From NCBI GenBank assembly GCA_021821425.1, contig JAKACL010000179.1, positions 1 through 6,135 of the forward strand: DNA of 6,135 nucleotides. The letters run 5' to 3'. This DNA is from Pseudomonadota bacterium. GTDB lineage: Bacteria > Pseudomonadota > Gammaproteobacteria > Burkholderiales > Thiobacillaceae. Within the stretch, counting starts at the first letter, position 1, and the number at the start of each line of letters is the position of its first letter. Made by a program: the position numbers and the translations under genes. Below are positions 1 through 5,604 of the stretch, in pieces. The notes under the pieces were generated by a model. It was not told where the DNA came from. It saw only the letters and a program-made list of their open reading frames with translations, and searched no databases.

Positions 1-1167
1 GCCCTCGAGCTCCTCGATCTGATCCTGGATGTTGGCCAGGCGCGCCTCCAGAAGCTCGGTCGTCTTGACCACGACGTCCTCGATGGCGCCGCTGGTCGAC
101 TGGCGAACCAGTTCCTGCTTGCAGGGGATTAGCTCGGCGGTAAGGGCGGTTTCCAGTTCCGGCAGGCGGCTTTTTTCCAGCAGCGCGGGATTGTGCTGCA
201 CCTTGGCGACCAGCGCCTTCTGCGCGGAAACCGGATAGACCTGGGATTCGGGGAGTTCCAGCTGGGGGGCGCTGGTGCGCACCTGCTTGGCGATTTCGGC
301 ATTGACCTGGTCCGTGCTCTTGAGGTCGTCCCACAGGCCGTCGATCTTGTTCAGCACGACCAGCCGGCCGCGGCTCGCGCCCTGCAGGGGGGCGAGATGC
401 TTGCGCCAGATCTCGATATCGCTCTTGGTGACGCCGGTGTCGGCAGCCAGGATGAACAGCACCGCGTGTGCGCTGGGCAGCAGATTGAGGGTCAGTTCCG
501 GCTCGGTGCCGATGGCGTTCAATCCCGGCGTATCGAGTATGACCAGGCCCTTCTCCAGCAGCGGATGCGGGAAATTGATCAAGGCGTGGCGCCAGCGCGG
601 AATCTCCACCGATCCGTCGCGCGCCAGCACGCGTGCGGTTTCCTCGTCATCCGGATTGATGAGGCCGTATTCGGCGGCGATTTCGCCCGACACGCGCAGC
701 GTGTCCGAGAGCCTGGACAGGGTCTCGCGCATCTGGTCCGCCGAGCCTATGTCGAGCGGCAGCGTGGTCCATTCGTCGGGGTGGCGCTTGAAGTCGGAAA
801 CGGTTCCTTCGCGCGACTTGGTCTGGATGGGCAGCAGCTTGATGGAGGGCGGGCTGCCGACCTCGAAGAAGAGTTCGGTCGGACACATCGTGGTGCGCCC
901 GGCGGATGAGGGCAGCACGCGCTGACGGTAGTCGGAGAAGAATATGGCGTTGATGAGCTCGGACTTGCCGCGCGAGAACTCGGCCACGAATGCCACGTTC
1001 AGGCGGTCTTCCTCCAGGCGCTCAAGCAACTGCTTGAGCTTGAGGTCGGTTTCCGCATCGTTCAATTCCTGCGTGGAGAGCCAGTCGCGCAGGGCGAGGA
1101 TGCGCTCGGACACGCCGTTGCGCCAGTTGCTGTAATGCTCGAATTCGGAAACCAGGGTGGTGGACAT
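1..1167 (-). CDS. Dynamin-family GTPase, N-terminal part (3' end outside window)
   Basis: Open from ATG at 1167 through base 1: 389 codons without a stop, so the C-terminus is missing. Large GTPases of this superfamily bind and remodel membranes; the cellular role of this branch is not established. Visible GTPase motifs, in order: P-loop AEFSRGKS (62-69), switch-I region GRTTMCPTE (90-98), Walker B/G3 DTPGL (212-216) and G4 NKID (273-276). A helical, charged segment begins at about 367-389, as expected where the stalk or coiled coil starts. Family members are usually around 600 residues or more, so roughly a third or more lies to the left of the window. The first Gly of the canonical GxxxxGKS is Ala62, and Glu70 follows GKS where Thr is common; from memory this variant is typical of the betaproteobacterial branch rather than damage. 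There is no strong Shine-Dalgarno before ATG, but the N-terminus reads naturally from here. It lies 90 bases downstream of mutM on the same strand and may be cotranscribed with it. Confidence 0.9.
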   Translation of the reverse strand, partial: MSTTLVSEFEHYSNWRNGVSERILALRDWLSTQELNDAETDLKLKQLLERLEEDRLNVAFVAEFSRGKSELINAIFFSDYRQRVLPSSAGRTTMCPTELFFEVGSPPSIKLLPIQTKSREGTVSDFKRHPDEWTTLPLDIGSADQMRETLSRLSDTLRVSGEIAAEYGLINPDDEETARVLARDGSVEIPRWRHALINFPHPLLEKGLVILDTPGLNAIGTEPELTLNLLPSAHAVLFILAADTGVTKSDIEIWRKHLAPLQGASRGRLVVLNKIDGLWDDLKSTDQVNAEIAKQVRTSAPQLELPESQVYPVSAQKALVAKVQHNPALLEKSRLPELETALTAELIPCKQELVRQSTSGAIEDVVVKTTELLEARLANIQDQIEELEG

Positions 1168-1257
1168 GGTTTTCAGTCTTTGCTCACTTTAACGAAACAG
1201 GTAACGGCAAACTGGTGCGCATCTTGAGTGCCGCTGGTCGGGCCCGGGCCGCTTGGG

Positions 1258-2070
1258 CTATTTCTGGCACGCCGGGCAGTAAAAGGTAGAGCGCTGCCCG
1301 CTGGTCAGTTTCTTGATCGGGGTGCCGCAAACCTTGCAGGGCAGGCCGGCACGGTCATAAACCTTGGTGTGCAACTGAAAATAGCCCAATTCGCCATCGG
1401 CTGCAACGTAGTCGCGCAGAGAGCTGCCGCCTGCATTGACGGCGCTTTGCAGCGTGGCCTTGATGGCGGCGGCGAGCCTGGCGCATTCCGCGCGGGTCAG
1501 CCGCCCGGCTGCACGCCCGGGGCGAATGCCGGCCTGAAACAGCGATTCGGAGGCATAGATGTTGCCCACGCCCACCACGATTTTGCTGTCCATGATCAGG
1601 TTCTTGATCGCGGTCTTGCGGCCGCGGCAGGCGGCATGCAGATGGGCCGCGTCGAATTCGGCGGTGAGCGGTTCCGGCCCCAGATGGGCGAGCAGTGGGT
1701 GTTGCGTCGGATCGTCGGTGAGCAGCACCGCGCCGAAGCGGCGCGGATCGCGCAGGCGCAGGGTCTCGCCGCCATCGAACAGCCAGTCGACATGGTCGTG
1801 CACGCCAGCGGGTTCGCTGCGTTCGACGAAGCGCAGGCTGCCCGACATGCCCAGGTGCACGATTTGCCATATGCCGCCGAAATCGAACAGCAGGTACTTG
1901 CCGCGGCGCTTGATGGCCAATAGTTTCTTGCCTGCGAGCCGGGCATTGAGATTCGCGGGTACCGGCCAGCGCAGGCGCCGATCGCGGACTTTGACGGCTT
2001 CCAGTGATTTTCCCCGCAGCCGTGGCTCAAGGCCGCGGCGAGTGGTTTCAACTTCGGGCAGTTCAGGCAT
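1258..2070 (-). CDS. mutM: Formamidopyrimidine-DNA glycosylase (MutM/Fpg)
   Basis: Bifunctional base-excision-repair enzyme. It removes 8-oxoguanine and formamidopyrimidines from DNA and nicks the abasic site by beta,delta-elimination, acting in the cytoplasm on the chromosome. The protein is 270 residues, the usual family length. The N-terminus MPELPEVETTRRG supplies catalytic Pro2 and Glu3. Other hallmarks are the active-site Lys58 (RRGKYLLF), the void-filling Met75 and DPRRFG (108-113) intercalation residues, the helix-two-turn-helix around GNIYASE (169-175), and a C-terminal zinc finger with Cys245, Cys248, Cys265 and Cys268 (C-x2-C-x16-C-x2-C) carrying Arg260. The frame extends 17 codons further upstream to 2121, but Pro2 must be the N-terminal residue after Met removal, which fixes the start at 2070. 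No clear ribosome-binding site is visible. All key residues are present, so it should be active. It is divergent from the zinc cluster (49-base gap) and upstream of the GTPase gene. Confidence 0.97.
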   Translation of the reverse strand: MPELPEVETTRRGLEPRLRGKSLEAVKVRDRRLRWPVPANLNARLAGKKLLAIKRRGKYLLFDFGGIWQIVHLGMSGSLRFVERSEPAGVHDHVDWLFDGGETLRLRDPRRFGAVLLTDDPTQHPLLAHLGPEPLTAEFDAAHLHAACRGRKTAIKNLIMDSKIVVGVGNIYASESLFQAGIRPGRAAGRLTRAECARLAAAIKATLQSAVNAGGSSLRDYVAADGELGYFQLHTKVYDRAGLPCKVCGTPIKKLTSGQRSTFYCPACQK

Positions 2071-2107
2071 GCGATGTCGACGAGGACAGGATTCGGACCG
2101 GCAAGTG

Positions 2108-2120
2108 TAAAATAATTCCA
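2108..2120 (+). repeat. Left copy of 13-base near-direct repeat; possible -10 element
   Basis: TAAAATAATTCCA matches the copy at 5564-5576 (TAAAATGATTCCA) at 12 of 13 positions. TAAAAT at 2108-2113 resembles a sigma-70 -10 hexamer, but no good TTGACA-like -35 lies 16-18 bases upstream. The last A of the repeat is the first base of the ATG of the small exported protein gene. The similarity is directly visible. Promoter function, or origin as an insertion scar, is inference. Confidence 0.4.
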
Positions 2121-2425
2121 TGAGCCGCGCCTTGCACGCCCTTTTGCTGGTCTTCGCCCTTCTGTTTGCGCAGGCGGGGTGGGCCGCGCATTCGGCCAGC
2201 CACGTCGTGGCCGAAAAGCACGATAGTGACCGCGGTCTGCCGGCAGATTCGCCTTGCGAGCTTTGCGTAGGTTATGCGCAGCTCGCAGGGGGGGCGCCCT
2301 TGCCTGATGCGCCCAGCCTGCCGGTCTGCAGTGCGCGCCATGAGACGCCCGCTTCGTTCATGGCGCTGCAGGTTTCCCCCGGCCATTATCATTCGCTCGC
2401 CCGCGCCCCGCCCTTTTTTTCCTGA
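2120..2425 (+). CDS. Small exported His/Cys protein, DUF2946-like
   Basis: A 101-residue protein with an N-terminal signal peptide: a hydrophobic run at about 5-19 and probable cleavage after GWA or WAA near residues 22-23. The mature part is therefore about 78 residues and periplasmic. It carries His24, His28 and His34, a CELC pair (Cys46, Cys49), Cys70, His74, His89 and His91, and ends in RAPP (95-98) plus three residues. From memory, an early HxxxH, a mid-protein CxxC and a terminal RAPP are the pattern of DUF2946-type proteins, which often lie beside metal-uptake or outer-membrane receptor genes; their function is not established. Metal binding by the His/Cys residues is inferred. This start is chosen because it begins the signal peptide, although no Shine-Dalgarno precedes it. 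It is the first gene of the cluster, 72 bases before the outer-membrane protein gene, with a hairpin between them. Confidence 0.75.
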   Translation: MSRALHALLLVFALLFAQAGWAAHSASHVVAEKHDSDRGLPADSPCELCVGYAQLAGGAPLPDAPSLPVCSARHETPASFMALQVSPGHYHSLARAPPFFS

Positions 2426-2443
2426 ACACCGTTTTCAAACAGA

Positions 2444-2466
2444 CCGGCCAGTTGATTTCTGGCCGG
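2444..2466 (+). promoter_or_regulatory. Perfect 8-bp hairpin in the leader of the outer-membrane protein gene
   Basis: CCGGCCAG (2444-2451) and CTGGCCGG (2459-2466) are exact inverted repeats around a 7-base loop, TTGATTT. The stem is GC-rich and should be stable in RNA. A T-rich but interrupted stretch (TTGTTTTGTT, 2476-2485) follows about 10 bases later, not immediately, so it is not a textbook intrinsic terminator. Possible roles are partial termination or attenuation between the small gene and the porin, an mRNA processing or stability element, or a protein-binding palindrome. The structure is seen; the role is inferred. Confidence 0.55.
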
Positions 2467-2486
2467 CGCGTCGCATTGTTTTGTTC

Positions 2487-2491
2487 AAGGA
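2487..2491 (+). promoter_or_regulatory. Shine-Dalgarno site for the outer-membrane protein
   Basis: AAGGA lies six bases before the ATG at 2498 in an A-rich, unstructured context. It supports that start, which also begins a clean signal peptide. Confidence 0.8.
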
Positions 2492-2497
2492 AAAAAC

Positions 2498-3883
2498 ATG
2501 TTCAAGCGTACTTTGATGGCATCTGCCATCGCGAGTCTATTTTCAACTTCCGCCTATGCGGTAACCGAAGCAGACTGGGCTGCGATGAAGGAAGATATCC
2601 GGCAAATGAAGGCCGCCTACGAGGCCCGTATTGCCGAACTGGAAACCCGCGTGAAAGCAGCCGAAACCAAAGCGGTTTCCGCCGAAGACAAGGCCATGGA
2701 GGCCGAAGTTCAGACGCAGGCAGAAACCGGACCTGCGCCCAACAGATTTAACCCCGACATGTCGCTGATTCTGCAGGGCAAGTACGCCAATATGGAGAAT
2801 CTGGACGAGCGTCATCTGACAGGCTTCATGCCGGCAGGGCACGAACACGGTACTGAGCGCGGATTTTCCATCGATCATACCGAGTTGGCCTTGTCTGCAA
2901 ACGTCGATCAACTGTTCAAGGGGTATGCCAATCTGGCACTGGTCGATGAGGCGGTGGAAGTCGAGGAGGCCTGGTTCCAGACACTGGGGCTCGGCAACGG
3001 GCTGACGCTCAAGGGCGGCCGTTTCCTTTCCGCCATGGGTTACCAGAACGAGCAGCACCCGCATGCCTGGGATTTCGCCGACAACAACCTGGTTTACAAG
3101 GCGCTGTTCGGCGAGGGCTATGGACAGGACGGCCTGCAATTTAAGTGGGTGGCGCCGAGCGATCTGTTCATCGAGCCGTTTGTCGAAATCGGGCGCGGTG
3201 CAAACTTCCCCGGCACGGACCGCAATGAGAACGGTGCCGGGGCAGTGGCGGCCGGCGTGCATATGGGCGGCGATGTCGGGGCGTCCAACAGCTGGCGCGC
3301 AGGCGTTTCCTATCTGACGACGCAAGCCCGGAACAGAGAATTCGATGGCCACGATGTGGCCGATGTCGAAGTGCTGGGCGCCTTTACCGGCGACTCGAGA
3401 ACCTGGCTCGCAGACGTGGTGTGGAAATGGGCGCCGGACGGCGATGCGCGCGAGCGCAATTTGAAACTTGTCGCCGAATATTTCCGCCGCAATGAGTCGG
3501 GTACGCTCGACTGCGACGATGCCGACCCCCTTGCCCCCAGTGCCTGTACCGGCGGCCTGAGCGGCGCCTACCGATCCACCCAGTCCGGCCTTTATGCGCA
3601 GGCGGTATACCAGTTCATGCCGCGGTGGCGCGTGGGTTATCGTTATGACAGGCTATGGCGCGGCGACGTCGATTTTCTTGGCGCGGACATCGGCGCCACC
3701 ATCGCCTCACTGGCAGACTACGACCCCACCCGGCACAGCCTGATGCTGGACTGGAGCCCGTCGGAGTTTTCGCGCCTGCGCCTGCAGTACAGCAGGGACA
3801 GCAGCATGGAGGGTGTGGACGAAAACCAGTGGCTGCTCCAGTACATCCACAGTCTGGGCGCACACGGTGCGCACAAGTTTTAA
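2498..3883 (+). CDS. Outer-membrane beta-barrel porin with N-terminal coiled coil, probably for zinc uptake
   Basis: A 461-residue protein. Residues 1-21 form a signal peptide ending AYA. Residues 25-75 are a charged heptad-like helix rich in Glu, Lys and Ala, probably a periplasmic coiled coil that may trimerise. From about 85 to the end it alternates amphipathic strands with Gly/Asp/Asn-rich loops, and it ends in Phe461, the usual signature recognised by the BAM assembly machinery. There is no TonB box or plug domain, so it looks like a porin rather than a TonB-dependent receptor. His motifs HEH (115-117), HPH (187-189) and His455/His458 could bind metal. Cys339 and Cys350 flank a loop and could form a disulfide. 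It resembles the coiled-coil porins seen next to metal ABC systems, and broadly the LbtU type, but I cannot assign a named family. Nine bases separate its stop from the ZnuA-like gene, so the two are almost certainly cotranscribed. The zinc role rests on that context. Confidence 0.85.
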   Translation: MFKRTLMASAIASLFSTSAYAVTEADWAAMKEDIRQMKAAYEARIAELETRVKAAETKAVSAEDKAMEAEVQTQAETGPAPNRFNPDMSLILQGKYANMENLDERHLTGFMPAGHEHGTERGFSIDHTELALSANVDQLFKGYANLALVDEAVEVEEAWFQTLGLGNGLTLKGGRFLSAMGYQNEQHPHAWDFADNNLVYKALFGEGYGQDGLQFKWVAPSDLFIEPFVEIGRGANFPGTDRNENGAGAVAAGVHMGGDVGASNSWRAGVSYLTTQARNREFDGHDVADVEVLGAFTGDSRTWLADVVWKWAPDGDARERNLKLVAEYFRRNESGTLDCDDADPLAPSACTGGLSGAYRSTQSGLYAQAVYQFMPRWRVGYRYDRLWRGDVDFLGADIGATIASLADYDPTRHSLMLDWSPSEFSRLRLQYSRDSSMEGVDENQWLLQYIHSLGAHGAHKF

Positions 3884-3887
3884 GGAG
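3882..3887 (+). promoter_or_regulatory. Shine-Dalgarno site for the ZnuA-like gene, overlapping the upstream stop
   Basis: AAGGAG starts inside the TAA stop codon of the porin gene and sits five bases before the ATG at 3893. It is the strongest ribosome-binding site in the window. Its overlap with the stop suggests that translation of the two genes is coordinated. Confidence 0.85.
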
Positions 3888-3892
3888 CGGCC

Positions 3893-4795
3893 ATGAACGG
3901 ACTGAAATTTTTGCTTGCCCTGTGGGCGTTGCTGGTTGCCGGTACGGCACATGCCGCGCTCAATGTGTTTGCCTGCGAGCCGGAGTGGGCAGCATTGGCG
4001 AATGAGCTGGGTGGAGACAAGGTGCGGGTTTATGCCGCGACGACCGCCATGCAGGATCCCCATCACATCCAGGCGCGCCCTTCGCTGATTGCAAAAATGC
4101 GGCAGGCGGACCTGGTCGTGTGCACCGGTGCGGAGCTGGAAATTGGCTGGCTACCCGTGCTGCTTGGCGAGTCGGGTAACGCCCGCGTCCAGCCTGGGCG
4201 TGCGGGCTATTTCGAAGCCGCCCGTTTTGTGGCGCTGCTGGAGAAGCCCTTGCGCATCGACCGCAGCGAGGGCGATGTGCATGCGGCCGGCAATCCGCAC
4301 ATTCAAACCGACCCGCACAATATCGCCAGAGTGGCGAATGCGCTGGCCAAAACCATGGCGCAACTGGATGGCGATAACGCGGCCGAATATCAGCGCCGTG
4401 AACAGGCTTTCCAGATCCGCTGGAGCCAGGCCATGCGCAACTGGGAAATGCGCGCGATGCCGCTCAAGGGCATGCCTGTGGTGGTGCAGCACAATGCCTT
4501 CCCCTATCTGGAAAACTGGCTGGGCCTGAAACGCGTGGCGGTGCTGGAGCCCAAGCCCGGCGTGGCGCCTTCGGTGGCTTATCTCTCGTCGGTGCTGGAG
4601 GGGCTGAAAGCCGCACCTGCGCAAATCGTATTGCGCGCCGCCTACCAGCCGGAACGTTCCAGCGTGTGGCTGGCACAGCGGGCTGGCGTCCAGGCTGTGG
4701 AAGTGCCTTTTACGGTAGGCGGCAGCGCGCGCGCACAAGACCTTTACGGCTTGTTTGACGACACCATCGATCGCTTGCTGGCGGCGGCGAAATGA
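3893..4795 (+). CDS. znuA: Periplasmic zinc-binding protein of a metal ABC transporter (ZnuA-like)
   Basis: A 300-residue cluster A-I (TroA/ZnuA-type) solute-binding protein that should capture Zn2+, possibly Mn2+, in the periplasm and hand it to the permease. Residues 1-21 are a signal peptide ending AHA; there is no lipobox, so the protein is soluble. Likely metal ligands are His57 or His58 (QDPHHIQARPS), His136 (GNPHIQTDPHN), His200 (VVQHNAFPYL) and an acidic residue near the C-terminus, probably Asp283 (AQDLYGLFDD). The long rigid helix linking the two lobes would lie around 141-190. The His/Asp/Glu-rich flexible loop of many ZnuA proteins is absent; the equivalent region is short and reads EGDVHAAGNPH (126-136). 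Its stop overlaps the permease start. Zinc is favoured over manganese by the three-His ligand pattern, but metal specificity cannot be proven from sequence. Confidence 0.9.
   Translation: MNGLKFLLALWALLVAGTAHAALNVFACEPEWAALANELGGDKVRVYAATTAMQDPHHIQARPSLIAKMRQADLVVCTGAELEIGWLPVLLGESGNARVQPGRAGYFEAARFVALLEKPLRIDRSEGDVHAAGNPHIQTDPHNIARVANALAKTMAQLDGDNAAEYQRREQAFQIRWSQAMRNWEMRAMPLKGMPVVVQHNAFPYLENWLGLKRVAVLEPKPGVAPSVAYLSSVLEGLKAAPAQIVLRAAYQPERSSVWLAQRAGVQAVEVPFTVGGSARAQDLYGLFDDTIDRLLAAAK
4792..4795 (+). promoter_or_regulatory. ATGA start/stop overlap
   Basis: The ATG of the permease overlaps the TGA of the ZnuA-like gene. No good Shine-Dalgarno is visible just upstream (a GGCGGCGGCG stretch), so the permease is probably translated by coupling or reinitiation. 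Confidence 0.85.
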
Positions 4796-5571
4796 ACTTC
4801 GCCATGCTGCTCGACTTGCTCGGCCCCGCGTTGGTCGCCGGCTTGCTGGTGCTTGCGACGCATGTGCCATTGGGCAGGCATGTGCTGGCGCGGGGCATCG
4901 TCTTCCTCGATTTGGCGGTGGCCCAGATGGCGGCGCTGGGCGTGATCGCAGCACACCATGCCGGCGTGGAATCGGGTTGGGGGGTGCAAGCGTGGGCCGT
5001 GTCGGCCGCTGCTGGCGGCGCTGCCTTGCTCTATCTCGCCGAGCGGCGCTGGCCGCAGACCCAAGAGGCGCTGATCGGAACGGTTTTCGTGGTGACAGCC
5101 AGCTTGGGCGTGCTGTTGCTGGCGCATGACCCGCATGGCGGCGATACCTTGCACGACCTGCTCGCCGGGCAGATCCTGTGGGTGGATAGTCGCCAGTTGC
5201 TGACCGCAGCGGCCGTGACTGCCGTGCTGGCGCTGTTGTTGCTGACGCCTTTCGGGCGTGGCGGCATGGGGTTTTACCTGCTGTTTTCCTGTGCTGTGAC
5301 GCTGTCGGTTCAACTGGCTGGCGTGTTTCTCGTGTTTGCCAGCCTGATCGTGCCGGCGCTGGCGGTCCGACGCCTCGCAGGCTGGCCTGCCTTGGCGGCC
5401 GGCTGGGGGATCGGGGGGCTTGGCTATGTGCTCGGCCTGACGTTGTCGGCACTGTTCGACTTGCCTTCCGGCCCGATCGTGGTTTGTGCGCTGGCGCTGG
5501 TTGCGCTTGCGTTCGCTTTGGGGTTTATGCCTTTATGGGGGCCGGATAAGGAACGCTTGGGGCTAAAATGA
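4792..5571 (+). CDS. znuB: Metal ABC transporter permease, ABC-3 family (ZnuB-like)
   Basis: A 259-residue, very hydrophobic inner-membrane protein. About eight transmembrane segments can be seen, near residues 7-26, 35-56, 63-83, 92-112, 134-153, 159-180, 198-221 and 226-247. The GDTLHDLLAGQILWV loop (117-131) and the LAGVFLVFASLIVPALAV helix (175-192) are typical of ABC-3 permeases. It should move Zn2+ inward using metal delivered by the ZnuA-like protein and energy from a ZnuC-type ATPase. In the N-terminal family motif, as I recall it from E. coli ZnuB (a Gly-Asp-x-x-Ala-His stretch), the His position reads Gln45 here (DLAVAQMAALG, 40-50), so this is a divergent branch. No ATPase gene follows: the next gene is an unrelated lipoprotein. 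The final codons overlap the right copy of the 13-base repeat. Family assignment is firm; substrate is inferred from the neighbour. Confidence 0.88.
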   Translation: MNFAMLLDLLGPALVAGLLVLATHVPLGRHVLARGIVFLDLAVAQMAALGVIAAHHAGVESGWGVQAWAVSAAAGGAALLYLAERRWPQTQEALIGTVFVVTASLGVLLLAHDPHGGDTLHDLLAGQILWVDSRQLLTAAAVTAVLALLLLTPFGRGGMGFYLLFSCAVTLSVQLAGVFLVFASLIVPALAVRRLAGWPALAAGWGIGGLGYVLGLTLSALFDLPSGPIVVCALALVALAFALGFMPLWGPDKERLGLK

Positions 5572-5576
5572 TTCCA
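5564..5576 (+). repeat. Right copy of 13-base near-direct repeat; possible -10 of the lipoprotein gene
   Basis: TAAAATGATTCCA differs from the left copy at 2108-2120 in one base. It spans the stop codon of the permease (TGA at 5569-5571) and lies 28 bases before the lipoprotein ATG. A transcript starting about 7 bases after TAAAAT would have a leader of roughly 28 bases. No convincing -35 hexamer is seen 16-18 bases upstream. Confidence 0.4.
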
Positions 5577-5581
5577 ATAAC

Positions 5582-5591
5582 GAGCTAGCTC
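5582..5591. repeat. Perfect 10-base palindrome before the lipoprotein gene
   Basis: GAGCTAGCTC is fully self-complementary and lies in the 33-base gap between permease and lipoprotein, just downstream of the possible -10 element. It could be a small operator or chance; no family of regulators is recognised from it. Confidence 0.3.
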
Positions 5592-5594
5592 AAC

Positions 5595-5598
5595 GGAA
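5595..5598 (+). promoter_or_regulatory. Weak Shine-Dalgarno site for the TPR lipoprotein
   Basis: GGAA lies six bases before the ATG at 5605. It is modest in strength, but its spacing is right and it supports the start that begins the lipoprotein signal peptide. Confidence 0.5.
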
Positions 5599-5604
5599 CC
5601 TCCC

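Noticed and set aside
193..909. 238-codon plus-strand open frame
   Set aside because: Antisense to the GTPase gene, whose motifs G1, G3 and G4 are unambiguous; the product shows no recognisable motif.
1241..1250. GGCCCGGGCC palindrome after mutM
   Set aside because: Perfect 10-base palindrome but no loop and no T-run, so it does not look like a terminator; such GC palindromes occur by chance here.
1228..1923. 231-codon plus-strand open frame
   Set aside because: Antisense to mutM, whose catalytic and zinc-finger residues are all present on the other strand.
2071..2121. 17-codon N-terminal extension of MutM
   Set aside because: MutM uses its N-terminal Pro2 as nucleophile, so translation must start at the internal ATG at 2070.
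2431..2440. GTTTTCAAAC and other short AT palindromes as Zur boxes
   Set aside because: They do not match the GTTATA-type Zur palindrome as I know it; GGTTATCGTTAT near 3635 lies inside the porin coding region. No Zur site can be supported by eye.
2543..3352. 269-codon minus-strand open frame
   Set aside because: Antisense shadow of the porin gene, which has signal peptide, ribosome site and terminal Phe.
4151..5452. 433-codon minus-strand open frame across the ZnuA-like and permease genes
   Set aside because: It lies antisense to two clearly recognised genes, has a low-complexity Arg/Pro/Ala/Gln-rich product and no domain. Long antisense frames are expected in GC-rich DNA.
2120..5571. Zinc cluster as a mobile element
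   Set aside because: No transposase, integrase, terminal inverted repeats or tRNA attachment site is present. Only the weak 13-base repeat hints at insertion, which is reported as a finding rather than as a mobile element.
5581..5604. Resemblance of CTAGCTCAACGG to a tRNA D-arm
   Set aside because: No acceptor stem, anticodon arm or T-arm can be formed around it; the gap is only 33 bases.
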